Origin: JAXLYE01 sp046351595
GTDB lineage: Bacteria; Myxococcota_A; Polyangia; Palsa-1104; JAEUJZ01
Assembly (NCBI GenBank): GCA_046351595.1
Contig: JAXLYE010000007.1
Coordinates: forward strand, 248,001 to 312,000
DNA length: 64,000 bases
Reading direction: 5' to 3'
Every line of letters begins with the position of its first letter. Position 1 is the stretch's first letter. The position numbers were made by a program, and so were the translations under genes. This document shows, piece after piece, positions 54,950 through 63,741 of this stretch. The notes under the pieces were generated by a model. The model was not told where the DNA came from. It searched no databases and saw only the letters and a program-made list of their open reading frames with translations.

Positions 54950-56974
54950 CTAGCGCAGCGGCTTCGTCAGGATGGCGCCGCCGGTGCCGGTGACGTACAG
55001 GTTGCCGCCGACGCCGAAGACGTTGAGCAGCGCGTTGTTGGTGCCGCTGTCCTCCTGCGTGAAGACCTTGCCGTCCCAGTGCAGGATGGCGCCGCTGGTG
55101 CCGACGACGTAGAAGTCGCTGGCGCTGCGGCCCCAGATGCCGCGCAGCGAGAAGAAGAACTGCGTCGGGATCTGCGTCCACTTCGAGCCGTCCCAGCGGA
55201 TCACGAAGCCCTCGTCGCCGACGGCGAAGACGTTGCTCGGGTCGGCGCCCCAGACCGCGCGCAGGATGCGGTCGGTCGCCGGCAGCGTGACGCTCTGGAA
55301 CGGGCTGCCGGCCATCGACAAGAGCGCCTTGGCCGGGGCCATGGTGACGTCGTCGCGCTCGTTGCCGCCGCCGACGGCCCAAACGGTGTCGCCGCTGGCC
55401 CAGACGCTGCGCAGCACCGCGTTGCCGGCCAGGGCCACGGTCTGCTTGGCCCACGCCGTGCCCGAGCGCTTGAGGACGGTCTCGCTGACGCCGACGGCGT
55501 AGGCGGTGCCGCTGCCGAGCGAGAACACGGCGCGCAGATCCGAGGTCGAGCCGGTGATGGTCTCGGCCGCCCAGGCGGTGCCGCTCCACTTCATGGCCAG
55601 CGGCTTCTCGGAGCCGGGCGTGAAGTCATAGGCCACCGCGAACAGGTTGTCGCTGGAGCCCGAGGTGCCGCGGAAGCGGACGTACGGGCTGGTGGGGATG
55701 ACCGACCAGGCGTTGCCGCTGTAGCGCAGCGTCGTGCCCCAGTCGCCGACCGCGACCAGGTCGCCGGAGCTGCTGCCGGTGATGCCGCTGACCGGCGCGG
55801 CGACGCCGGTGAGGATGTCGGCGTTCGACGACGACTTGAACGTGCCGGCGTTGTACGTGACGACGGTGCCGCTGGCCCCGACCGCGGTCAGGTTCTGCGC
55901 CGAGGTGCCGTGCAGCCCGAACATCGCGACCTTGGGCGCGTTGGTCGCATCGAGCGCCACGAACTTGCTGCCGTCCCACTTGAGGAACGTCGCCTGGCGC
56001 TTGGTCGCGTCCTTGAGCGCGGGGTCGGTGAAGAACACGTCGCCGACGGCGAAGACGTTGTTCGCGTCGGTCCCCCAGATGGCGTAGATGCTGTAGTTGG
56101 CGAACGGGTTGACGATCGACCACGTGGTGCCGTTCCAGCGGCGGATGACACCGCTCTGCGCGCCGACGTACAGGTTGTTGTCGGCGGTGCCCCAGATGGT
56201 GGTGAGGTTCTCGGTGGTCATGCTGGCGAAGGCCGCCCACCGGGTGCCGTCCCAGCGCAGGATGGTGCCGTTGGCGCCGGCCGCGTAGACGCTGCTCGCC
56301 GACGCGCCCCAGATCGAGTGGAGCAGCGTCTGCTGCGTATTGGCGACGCGGGAGACGCTGGTGCCGTCCCAGTGCAGGATCACGCCGGCGGCGCCCGCGA
56401 TCCAGACGTCGTTGCGCCCGGCGCCCCAGACGCTGTACAGGCCCGAGGGCTTGACGCTCATGCCGGTGTTGTCGGTGATGGGCAGCTGCGCCCACTTCGC
56501 GCCGTCCCAGCGCAGCACGGTGGCGCGGTCGCCGACCGCGAAGACGTTGTTGGCATCGGTGCCCCAGACCGAGTACAGCGTCGAGCGGGTCGGGCTGACC
56601 TGCGGCTGCAGCTGGCCGCCGCTGATCTTCAGCAGGGTGCCGCTGTCGCCGACCGCCCAGCCGTCGGTGGGGCTGGTGGTGAAGACGCTCCACAGCGCGT
56701 TGCCCTGCGGCAGCGGGTAGGTCCAGCACCACTCGCTGCTGCTGCAGCCCGGCTGCTGCGGGCGCACCGTCGCCATGTCGACGTTGGGGGTGCCCGCGAG
56801 ATCCACGGTCGGCGTCACGGACAGGTCCACCGGCGCCTCGTTGGTCATGGTGGCCGGGCAGCCGGCCAGCCCGCACACGGACAAGGCCAGAGACGTTGAG
56901 AGAGACAGCGCGAGCGTGACGCCCGAGGACGGCAAGGCGCGGGTCGGGTTCGGGTGGCGCTTCGACTGGTTCAT
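54950..56974 (-). CDS. Beta-propeller lipoprotein with WDG repeats
   Basis: 674 residues. The lipoprotein signal ends GLAGC (Cys39, long N-region). About a dozen repeats of the form SVWG-x-DVWAVG-x-G-ILHWDG (seen as SVWGTDANNVFAVGD, SIWGASASSVYAAG, TIWGTADNNLYVG, AVWGADPSNVFAVGD) give a BNR/YCF48-like propeller of a type common in Myxococcota. Presumably surface or periplasmic ligand binding. ATG 56974 has AGAGGT 7 bases upstream; an earlier ATG lacks a ribosome site. Confidence 0.88.
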   Translation of the reverse strand: MNQSKRHPNPTRALPSSGVTLALSLSTSLALSVCGLAGCPATMTNEAPVDLSVTPTVDLAGTPNVDMATVRPQQPGCSSSEWCWTYPLPQGNALWSVFTTSPTDGWAVGDSGTLLKISGGQLQPQVSPTRSTLYSVWGTDANNVFAVGDRATVLRWDGAKWAQLPITDNTGMSVKPSGLYSVWGAGRNDVWIAGAAGVILHWDGTSVSRVANTQQTLLHSIWGASASSVYAAGANGTILRWDGTRWAAFASMTTENLTTIWGTADNNLYVGAQSGVIRRWNGTTWSIVNPFANYSIYAIWGTDANNVFAVGDVFFTDPALKDATKRQATFLKWDGSKFVALDATNAPKVAMFGLHGTSAQNLTAVGASGTVVTYNAGTFKSSSNADILTGVAAPVSGITGSSSGDLVAVGDWGTTLRYSGNAWSVIPTSPYVRFRGTSGSSDNLFAVAYDFTPGSEKPLAMKWSGTAWAAETITGSTSDLRAVFSLGSGTAYAVGVSETVLKRSGTAWAKQTVALAGNAVLRSVWASGDTVWAVGGGNERDDVTMAPAKALLSMAGSPFQSVTLPATDRILRAVWGADPSNVFAVGDEGFVIRWDGSKWTQIPTQFFFSLRGIWGRSASDFYVVGTSGAILHWDGKVFTQEDSGTNNALLNVFGVGGNLYVTGTGGAILTKPLR

Positions 56975-57110
56975 CGAGAGTACCTCTTTGACACAGCTAG
57001 ATGGTGAAAGGGACACGTGGGGGAGTTAATTGCTCATATTACCGAATCGCTACGGCCGAGCGTCCAAATTTCTAGCGCGCGCTCCGCGGCGCAGGCTAGA
57101 AGGCGAGGGC

Positions 57111-57962
57111 ATGTCGCACGCCGCGTCCGCCTCTAGTGTCTCGGGTCCTCCGTCGGCTCCCGCCGCCCCGTCTTCTATATCTGCTTCCGGATCTGCTTCT
57201 ACATCTTCCACAGAGGGGCCGGGCCGCGGCGGCTCGCGCTACCGGCTGCTGATCTTCGACCTAGACGGCACGCTCATCGACTCGGCGCCGGATCTGTGCA
57301 CGGCGCTGGGGCGGGCGCTCGGCGAGCGCGGGCTGCCGCAGCCGGACCTTTTGACGACGCGGCGGCTGGTCGGCGAGGGGCAGCGCGTGCTCATCGAGCG
57401 GGCGCTCGCCTGGGCCGGGCTCGATCCGGACACGCCGGGCCTGGTCGAAGAGGTGCTGCCGCGCTTCCGCCTGCACTACAGCGAGCACCTGTGCGAGCGG
57501 ACGACCGTGTACCCGGGGGTCGAGGCGGCGCTCGGCGCGCTGCCGCGGCCGCAGGCGGTGGCGACCAACAAGCCCGGCGCGTGGGCGCGGCGCCTGGTCG
57601 AGAGCCTGCGCATCGGCGGCTCGCTGTCGTGGGTGCTGGGCGAGGACGACGTCGGCGCGCGCAAGCCGGATCCGCGGCTGCTGCTGCACATCGCCGCGCT
57701 CGCGGGGGTGCGGCCCGAGGAGGCGCTGATGATCGGCGACAGCCGCATCGACCTGCGCGCGGCCGCGGCGGCGGGCATGGACGTCGCGCTGTGCACCTGG
57801 GGCTACGGCGACGCGGCGACGCTGGCCGAGGCGCGGGCCGCGGATCGCGAGCCCTCGTCTTCCGCGCCTTCCGCGCTGCGCCGCGGCACCGCGATGCGCC
57901 CGTACCTGCTCGACTCGATCGAGCAGCTCGCCGCGTGTCTTACGGGCGCGACCGGCGGCTGA
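57111..57962 (+). CDS. gph: HAD phosphatase, phosphoglycolate-phosphatase-like
   Basis: 283 residues. HAD motif I DLDGTLIDS, motif II as ATNKPG, motif III with KPDP and motif IV GDSRIDLRAAAAAG, matching Gph-type enzymes that clear 2-phosphoglycolate. The first 43 residues are a Ser/Ala/Pro stretch with codons (TCT, ATA, ACA) unlike the rest of the gene. ATG 57111 follows AGAAGGCGAGG. The cytidylyltransferase-like gene follows after 55 bases. Confidence 0.85.
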   Translation: MSHAASASSVSGPPSAPAAPSSISASGSASTSSTEGPGRGGSRYRLLIFDLDGTLIDSAPDLCTALGRALGERGLPQPDLLTTRRLVGEGQRVLIERALAWAGLDPDTPGLVEEVLPRFRLHYSEHLCERTTVYPGVEAALGALPRPQAVATNKPGAWARRLVESLRIGGSLSWVLGEDDVGARKPDPRLLLHIAALAGVRPEEALMIGDSRIDLRAAAAAGMDVALCTWGYGDAATLAEARAADREPSSSAPSALRRGTAMRPYLLDSIEQLAACLTGATGG

Positions 57963-58017
57963 GTTCCCATCGTCGCGGGTTTTGAGTCATAGTCACGGCA
58001 GGGACGTGGGACCTCGC

Positions 58018-58806
58018 ATGAAAGCCATCCTGATCGCCGCCGGCATGGGCCGGCGCCTGAGCCCGTACACCGACGACCGCCCGAAGTGCCTGGTCGAGGT
58101 CGCGGGCCGCTCGCTCTTGCACCGCCAGCTCGACAACCTGCGCGCCGTCGGCGTCGACGAGTTCGTGGTCATCCGCGGCTACCTCGCCGAGCGCATGGCC
58201 GCGGCGCTGGCGCAGGAGCCCGACGTGCGGCTCGTCGACAACCCCGACTTCCGCAGCAACAACATCCTGTTGTCGCTGATGTGTGCGGCGCACGAGCTGC
58301 CCGGCGGCTTCTTCTGCAGCTACGGCGACATCGTCTACCGCCCCGAGGTCGCGCGCGCGCTCGCGGACAGCCCGCATGATCTGACGCTGGTCGTCGATCC
58401 GTTCTGGGCCGAGGCGTACGAGGGCCGCGACGCGCACCCGGTGGCCGAGGCCGAGCTGTGCGCGGTGTCTGCGCTTCCGGGCGAAGGCGGCCGCGTCACC
58501 CGCGTCGGCAAGAAGGCGGTGCCCGCGGCCGAGGCGCGCGGTGAGTTCATCGGCCTGTGGAAGGCGTCGGACCGCGCCGCCGAGGCGCTCGCGAGCCTGT
58601 TCCACAAGCGGCTGCGCGAGCTCGGGCCCGACGCGCCCTACGGCCGCGCGCCGCGCTTGCAGGTCGCGTACCTGACCGACCTGTTCAACGACCTCATCGA
58701 CCAGGGCTTCCCGGTCCACGCCGTCGAGATTCCGCAGCCGCGCTCGTGGCGCGAGATCGACACGGTGCAGGACTTCGAGCGCGCCGCCGCCGTCGTCACC
58801 TGGTGA
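58018..58806 (+). CDS. Nucleotidyltransferase, LicC/PntC-like
   Basis: 262 residues with an NTP-transferase fold: AAGMGRRLSPYTDDRPKCL (nucleotide loop and Lys), NPDFRSNNILLSLM, and SYGDIVYRPE with the metal Asp. The early segment and NN-LLSL resemble phosphocholine or 2-aminoethylphosphonate cytidylyltransferases. The product could be a CDP-linked headgroup for lipid or glycan decoration. ATG 58018 is the start of the first strand. Precedes serA by 58 bases. Confidence 0.82.
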   Translation: MKAILIAAGMGRRLSPYTDDRPKCLVEVAGRSLLHRQLDNLRAVGVDEFVVIRGYLAERMAAALAQEPDVRLVDNPDFRSNNILLSLMCAAHELPGGFFCSYGDIVYRPEVARALADSPHDLTLVVDPFWAEAYEGRDAHPVAEAELCAVSALPGEGGRVTRVGKKAVPAAEARGEFIGLWKASDRAAEALASLFHKRLRELGPDAPYGRAPRLQVAYLTDLFNDLIDQGFPVHAVEIPQPRSWREIDTVQDFERAAAVVTW

Positions 58807-58864
58807 GCGCCGTGTCGCGCGCTCGCCGTTCCGCTTCCCGCATCGCCCCCGCTAGGAGCCAGCC

Positions 58865-60076
58865 ATGAAGATCCTGATCGCCGATGCCTTCAGCGAGACG
58901 CACCTCGCGGCGCTGCGTGAGCTCGGGCTGCAGGTCGACTACCAGCCGCAGCTCACGGCCGCGGAGCTCGTGAAGGCCGTCGCCGCCGTGAACATCCTGG
59001 TCGTGCGCAGCAAGCAGGTGAGCGCCGCCACCATCGAGGCCGGCGGCGCCCTGGGCCTTGTCGTGCGCGCCGGCGCCGGCGTCAACACCATCGACATCGA
59101 GGCCGCCAGCCGCCGCGGCGTGTTCGTCACCAACTGCCCGGGCCAGAACGCGATTGCCGTCGCCGAGCTGACCCTGGGCCTGCTGTTGTCGCTCGACCGC
59201 CGCATCCCCGAGCAGGTCGCGGATCTGCGCGCCGGCCGCTGGAACAAGAAGGAGTACAGCAAGGCGCAGGGCCTGCACGGCCGCACGCTCGGTGTCATCG
59301 GCACCGGCAACATCGGCCTTGCGGTCATCGCGCGGGCGCGCGCCTTCGGCATGAACGTCGCGGCGTGGTCGCGCTCCCTGACGGCGGAGCGGGCGCGGGC
59401 GCTCGGCGTCACGCGCTGCGAAACCGTGCCGGTGCTGTGCTCGCAGAGCGACGCGGTGACCGTGCACGTCGCCTACAGCGCCGAGACGCACGGGCTGGTC
59501 GGTGAGGCGGCGCTCGTGCGCATGCGGCCGCGCGGCATGTTCATCAACACCTCGCGCGCCGAGGTCGTCGACACCGCGGCGCTGCGCCGCGCCATCGCCG
59601 ACAAGGGCCTGCGCGTCGCGCTCGACGTCTTCGATCGCGAGCCCGAGAAGGCCGAGGCCGGGTTCGAGGACGACATCGTCCGCCTGCCCGGCGTGCTCGG
59701 CACGCACCACATCGGCGCCTCGACCGAGCAGGCGCAGGGCGCGATCGCCGACGAGACCGTGCGCATCGTGCGCGACTACGTGCAGAGCGGCGAGGTGCGC
59801 AACTGCGTCAACGTGCTGCCGCCGACCAAGACGCCGGCGCGCGCCGAGCTGGTGGTGCGCCATCACGACCAGGTCGGCGTGCTGGCCGAGGTGCTGGGCG
59901 CGATCCGCCGCCACCACATCAACGTCGAGACGATGCAGAACACCATCTTCCAGGGCGCGCGCGCCGCGTGTGCGCGCATCCGCCTGGGCACACGCCCCAA
60001 CCCCGAGCTGCTCAGCGAGCTGCGCGCCCAGCCCGAGATCATCGGCCTCGACGTGCTCGAGCTGCCCGAGCCCTAG
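58865..60076 (+). CDS. serA: D-3-phosphoglycerate dehydrogenase with ACT domain
   Basis: 403 residues. First step of serine synthesis, 3-phosphoglycerate to 3-phosphohydroxypyruvate with NAD. NAD loop VIGTGNIGLAV; catalytic Arg in NTSRAEV, Glu in DREPEKAEAG, His in THHIGAST. A C-terminal ACT domain (about 330-400: HHDQVGVLAEVLGAIRRH) suits feedback by serine. ATG 58865 follows TAGGAG. RlmI-like gene starts 8 bases after the stop. Confidence 0.93.
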   Translation: MKILIADAFSETHLAALRELGLQVDYQPQLTAAELVKAVAAVNILVVRSKQVSAATIEAGGALGLVVRAGAGVNTIDIEAASRRGVFVTNCPGQNAIAVAELTLGLLLSLDRRIPEQVADLRAGRWNKKEYSKAQGLHGRTLGVIGTGNIGLAVIARARAFGMNVAAWSRSLTAERARALGVTRCETVPVLCSQSDAVTVHVAYSAETHGLVGEAALVRMRPRGMFINTSRAEVVDTAALRRAIADKGLRVALDVFDREPEKAEAGFEDDIVRLPGVLGTHHIGASTEQAQGAIADETVRIVRDYVQSGEVRNCVNVLPPTKTPARAELVVRHHDQVGVLAEVLGAIRRHHINVETMQNTIFQGARAACARIRLGTRPNPELLSELRAQPEIIGLDVLELPEP

Positions 60077-60084
60077 GAGCCGCG

Positions 60085-61329
60085 GTGCAGAGCGCAGAGC
60101 CTTTGGCGCCCGCAGCGACGGGCACGGACGTCCTTCTGAGCCCGCGTGGTGCGGCCCGGCTGCGGCGCGGCGGCGGCCTGGTGGCGCGCGTCGACATCGT
60201 GACGCCGCCGCTCGCGATGGACGCCGACGTGGTGCGGCTGCGCGACGGGCGCGGCCAGTTCTTGGGCATGGCGCTGTGGTGCGCACGCGGGCCCATCGCG
60301 GCGCGGCTGTACGCGCGCACCGAGCAGCCGCTGGACGCCCGCCTGCTGCGCGAGCGCCTGGCCCGGGCCGACGGGCTGCGCCGGGCGCTGTACGCCGGCC
60401 AGTCGCGCGACGCCTACCGCGTGGTCCACGGCGAGGCGGATCTTCTGCCCGGCCTGTTCGTCGACCGCTACGGCGACGCGGCGGTGATCCAGACCGCGAC
60501 CGCGGCCCTGGATCGGCGCGAGCCGCTCGTGGCGGAGCTCTTGCGCGAGCTGCTCGGCGTGTCGCTGGTCGTCGTGCGTGATGACGGCAGCGCCCGCGAT
60601 CTCGAGGAGCTGCCGCGGCGTAAAGGGGTGCTCATCGGCGGGCCGGCGACGCGCGTGCGCTTCCACGACGCCGGCTCGCTGCTCGAGGCGGACCTGCTCG
60701 TCGACCGCAAGACCGGCGGATTTCTGGACCAGCAGGAGAACCACGCGCTGGCCGCGGACTACGTGCACAGGCTGCGCCCGGGCGGGCGGGCGCTCGACGC
60801 CTTCACCTACCACGGCGGCTTCGCGCTGGCGCTGGCGCGAGCCGGCCTGTCCGTGACCGCCTGCGATGAGGATCCGCAGGCCGTCGCGCGCGCCCGGCGC
60901 AACGCCGAGCTGTCCGGCGTGGCCGTCGACTTCCAGGTCCACAACGCCTTCGACCTGTTGCGCAGCTATGAGGCCGGCGGCCGGCGCTTCGACGTGGTGG
61001 TCGTGGATCCGCCGGCGCTCGCCAAGCGCGGTCGCCAGCACGCGCACGCCCCGGGCGCGGCGCAGCAGGCGGCGCTGCGGGCGTATAAAGAGCTCAACCT
61101 GCGCGCCATCCGGCTCGTCGAGCCGGGCGGCCTGCTGGTGACGTGCAGCTGCTCGGGCCGGGTCAGCGCGGCCGACTTCGGCGGGATGCTCGACGAGGCG
61201 GCGGCGGACTCGGGGCGGGTGGTGCAGCTTTTGGAGCGGCGCGGCGCCGGCCGCGATCACCCGGTGCTGTGCGGCCTGCCCGAGAGCGAGTACCTGAAGT
61301 GCTGGTTCGCGCAAGTGTTATCGAATTAG
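60085..61329 (+). CDS. RlmI-like class I SAM methyltransferase
   Basis: 414 residues. N-terminal PUA-like part (about 10-90), a linker strand with RKTGGFLDQQENH, then a Rossmann methyltransferase domain (ALDAFTYHGGFAL, VVVDPPALAKRG, CSCSGRVS). This is the layout of the 23S rRNA m5C methyltransferase RlmI. The GTG at 60085 has AGGAG and directly follows serA; it is preferred to starts further upstream inside serA. The C-terminus is complete. Confidence 0.88.
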   Translation: MQSAEPLAPAATGTDVLLSPRGAARLRRGGGLVARVDIVTPPLAMDADVVRLRDGRGQFLGMALWCARGPIAARLYARTEQPLDARLLRERLARADGLRRALYAGQSRDAYRVVHGEADLLPGLFVDRYGDAAVIQTATAALDRREPLVAELLRELLGVSLVVVRDDGSARDLEELPRRKGVLIGGPATRVRFHDAGSLLEADLLVDRKTGGFLDQQENHALAADYVHRLRPGGRALDAFTYHGGFALALARAGLSVTACDEDPQAVARARRNAELSGVAVDFQVHNAFDLLRSYEAGGRRFDVVVVDPPALAKRGRQHAHAPGAAQQAALRAYKELNLRAIRLVEPGGLLVTCSCSGRVSAADFGGMLDEAAADSGRVVQLLERRGAGRDHPVLCGLPESEYLKCWFAQVLSN

Positions 61330-61428
61330 CCGCCCTGCCATTTTATTGACGGCCCGTCGCGGCCCGTCGAGGGGTGACGCCCCACGGCCCGGCTGCGCTA
61401 GTATCGCGCGCAGCGCGAGACCCCCCGC

Positions 61429-62940
61429 ATGACCGAGCTCCCCTTCATCGCCAGCGCCCGCCGCCACGCCGACCGCACCGCCATCGTCGCGGCCGAGGGC
61501 ACGTTCACCTATCAGCAGCTCCTCGACACGACCGACGCCGCGGCGCGCCGGCTGCTCGCCGCCCGGCCGGATCTGGGCGAGGGGCGTGTGGCGTTCCTGG
61601 TGCCGCCGGGCTGGCACCACGTGGTCACGCAGTGGGCGGTGTGGCGGGCCGGCGGCGTCGCGGTGCCGCTGGCGCTGATGCACCCGCCGCCCGAGCTCGA
61701 CTACGTGATCGGCGACTCGGGCGCCTCGATCGTCGTCGCGCACCCGAGCTACGAGGCGGTCCTGCGGCCGCTCGCCGAGGCGCGCGGCGTGCGCTTCGTC
61801 TCGACGACCGAGCTGGTCGATGGGGCCGGCCCGCTGCCGTCGGCGCTGCCGGGGGTGGCGCCCGAGCGCCGCGCGCTCATCGTCTACACCAGCGGCACCA
61901 CGGGCCGGCCCAAGGGGGTCGTGACCAGCCACGCCGTCATCGAGGCGCAGGCGCAGGCGCTGTTGCACGCCTGGGAGTGGTCGCGCGACGATCGCATCCT
62001 GCACGTGCTGCCGCTTCACCACGTACACGGCATCCTCAACGTGCTGTTCTGCGCGCTGCGCGCGGGCGCGCTGTGCGAGCTCCTGCCGCGCTTCGACGCC
62101 GAGGCGGTGTGGGAGCGCTTTGCCGCCGGCGACCTGTCGCTGTTCATGGCGGTGCCGACGGTCTACGCGCGGCTGATCCAGGCGTGGCAGGCGGCGGCGC
62201 CCGAGCGCCAGGCCGCGTACTCGGCGGGCTGCCGGCGCATGCGGCTGATGGTCTCGGGCTCGGCGGCGCTGCCGGTGCAGACGCTGCAGACCTGGCAGGA
62301 GATCAGCGGCCACGTGCTGCTCGAGCGCTACGGCATGACCGAGCTCGGCATGGCGCTGTCGAACCCCCTGCGCGGCGAGCGCCGCCCCGGCTCGGTGGGC
62401 ACGCCGCTGCCCGGTGTCGAGGTGCGCGTCGTCGACGAGCACTTCCGCGATGTGCCGCACGGGGCGCCGGGGCAGCTGCTCGTGCGCGGGCCCAACGTGT
62501 TCCTCGAGTACCTGGGCAGGCCCGAGGCCACGGCGGCCTCGTTCCGCGACGGCTGGTTCGTCACCGGCGACGTGGCGGTGGTCGAGGGCGGCTACTTCCG
62601 GCTGCTCGGGCGCGACTCGGTCGACATCATCAAGACCGGCGGCTTCAAGGTGTCGGCGCTGGAGATCGAGGAGGTGCTGCGCACGCACGCGGACATCAGT
62701 GACTGCGCGGTGGTCGGGGTGCCGGACGCGGAGTGGGGCGAGCGCGTCGGCGTGGCGGTGGTGCCGCGAGCGGGAGCCGGGCCGACGCTGGAGCAGCTGC
62801 GCGGCTGGGCGAAGGAGCGGCTGGCGACGTACAAGGTGCCGTCGCTTTTGCGGGTGGTCTCGGAGCTGCCGCGGAATGCGATGGGCAAGGTGGTGAAGCC
62901 GGAGGTCCGGAAGCTCTTGGAGCAGGGCTCTTCGCAATAA
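61429..62940 (+). CDS. Acyl-CoA synthetase, ACSF3/MatB-like
   Basis: 503 residues. ANL-superfamily adenylating enzyme: P-loop YTSGTTGRPKG, A5 ERYGMTELGMALSNPL, A8 GDVAVVEGGYFRLLGRDSVD, and the Lys in PRNAMGKVVK. The run GMALSNPLR, SVDIIKTGGFKVSALE and VGVPDAEWGERV closely resembles ACSF3 and MatB, so malonate or methylmalonate is the best guess for substrate. ATG 61429. Its last 245 bases are overlapped, antisense, by the extended MerR frame. Confidence 0.92.
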   Translation: MTELPFIASARRHADRTAIVAAEGTFTYQQLLDTTDAAARRLLAARPDLGEGRVAFLVPPGWHHVVTQWAVWRAGGVAVPLALMHPPPELDYVIGDSGASIVVAHPSYEAVLRPLAEARGVRFVSTTELVDGAGPLPSALPGVAPERRALIVYTSGTTGRPKGVVTSHAVIEAQAQALLHAWEWSRDDRILHVLPLHHVHGILNVLFCALRAGALCELLPRFDAEAVWERFAAGDLSLFMAVPTVYARLIQAWQAAAPERQAAYSAGCRRMRLMVSGSAALPVQTLQTWQEISGHVLLERYGMTELGMALSNPLRGERRPGSVGTPLPGVEVRVVDEHFRDVPHGAPGQLLVRGPNVFLEYLGRPEATAASFRDGWFVTGDVAVVEGGYFRLLGRDSVDIIKTGGFKVSALEIEEVLRTHADISDCAVVGVPDAEWGERVGVAVVPRAGAGPTLEQLRGWAKERLATYKVPSLLRVVSELPRNAMGKVVKPEVRKLLEQGSSQ

Positions 62941-63733
62941 CGGAGCGAACGGCTTTGAGACGGACGCGGGTCCTGTCACCTGCGGGAATCCCGCCGCTGG
63001 CGCGTCGGGAGCCCTCCCTCCGGTGCCACCCGCTTTCTTTGGCACGGTGGCACGGAGCAGGGGAGGGGTCAGGGCTTTGGGGGCGGGGGTTGGGGGAGAG
63101 GGGAAGTGGGGGAGGGGAAGTGGGGGGAGGGGAAGTGGGGGGAGGGGAAGTGGGGGGAGGGGAAGTGGGGGGAGGGGAAGTGGGGAGGGAGCGGGAGCGG
63201 GCGCGGATGGCGGTGATCTCTTCGTCGGGGATGCACAGGAACTTGAGGAACTCCTGGTGCTGCTCGGGGGCGATGCGCTCGAAGCCGGCGTGCCAGCGCG
63301 ACATGTCTTCGTCCGAGAAGCCGGAGGCGCGCAGCAGGGACTTCCAGCGCTCCTTGTTCATGACGCCGATGAAGCGCTGGTAGGGGCCGTTCTGCAGGAT
63401 CCCGACGATCAGGCGCTGCTGATCGCGCAGCTTCTCGATCTCGGTGTTGAGCTCGTGCAGGCGCTGCTCCAGCGTCTGGACCAGCGCGCTCTGGCTGCGC
63501 GGCTGCAGGACGCGGCGGATGGCCGCCAGCGACAGGCCGGCGCGGCGGAAAGTGCAGATCTGCTCCAGGCGCTCGACGTCCTTGGCCGCGTATAACCGGT
63601 ACGACGACTGCGAGCGCGCCGAGGGCTTGAGCAGGCCGAGGCGGTCGTAGTAGAGCAGCGTGGTCCGCGACAGGCCGCAGCGGCGCGCGAGCTGTCCGAC
63701 GGTGAGCGGCGCACTTGGGGGCGCGGCGGGCAT
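62696..63733 (-). CDS. MerR-family regulator with abnormal extended C-terminus
   Basis: 345 residues if read to its stop. A normal MerR core covers about 1-180: helix-turn-helix TVGQLARRCGLSRTTLLYYDRLG, the wing SYRLYAAKD (both given in part) and a coiled-coil, then RWHAGFERIAPEQHQEFLKF. Related proteins normally stop just after IRARSR; here the frame instead enters the 15-bp minisatellite (TSPPP repeats), runs through repeat element B and on into antisense of the acyl-CoA synthetase. The tail is therefore probably an accident of lost stop. ATG 63733 has GAGGT upstream; it lies 8 bases from the SRPBCC gene, and both probably share a transcript. Confidence 0.75.
   Translation of the reverse strand: MPAAPPSAPLTVGQLARRCGLSRTTLLYYDRLGLLKPSARSQSSYRLYAAKDVERLEQICTFRRAGLSLAAIRRVLQPRSQSALVQTLEQRLHELNTEIEKLRDQQRLIVGILQNGPYQRFIGVMNKERWKSLLRASGFSDEDMSRWHAGFERIAPEQHQEFLKFLCIPDEEITAIRARSRSLPTSPPPTSPPPTSPPPTSPPPTSPPPLPLSPNPRPQSPDPSPAPCHRAKESGWHRREGSRRASGGIPAGDRTRVRLKAVRSVIAKSPAPRASGPPASPPCPSHSAAAPRPPAKATAPCTSPAAPSPSRAAAPASARLPLAAPPPRRRARPTPRPAPRPPRSH
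62959..63033 (-). repeat. Dispersed 75-bp element, copy B
   Basis: Reverse-strand partner of 48775-48848, with about eight substitutions and a one-base insertion that lengthens the inner hairpin (CGGG-ATT-CCCG). It starts 18 bases after the acyl-CoA synthetase stop. Confidence 0.85.
63104..63190. repeat. 15-bp minisatellite, six units
   Basis: Units of AAGTGGGGGGAGGGG starting at 63104, 63118, 63133, 63148, 63163 and 63178 (the first is one base short, the last diverges). On the minus strand they encode the TSPPP repeat at the end of the MerR core. Confidence 0.92.
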
Positions 63734-63741
63734 GCGCAACC

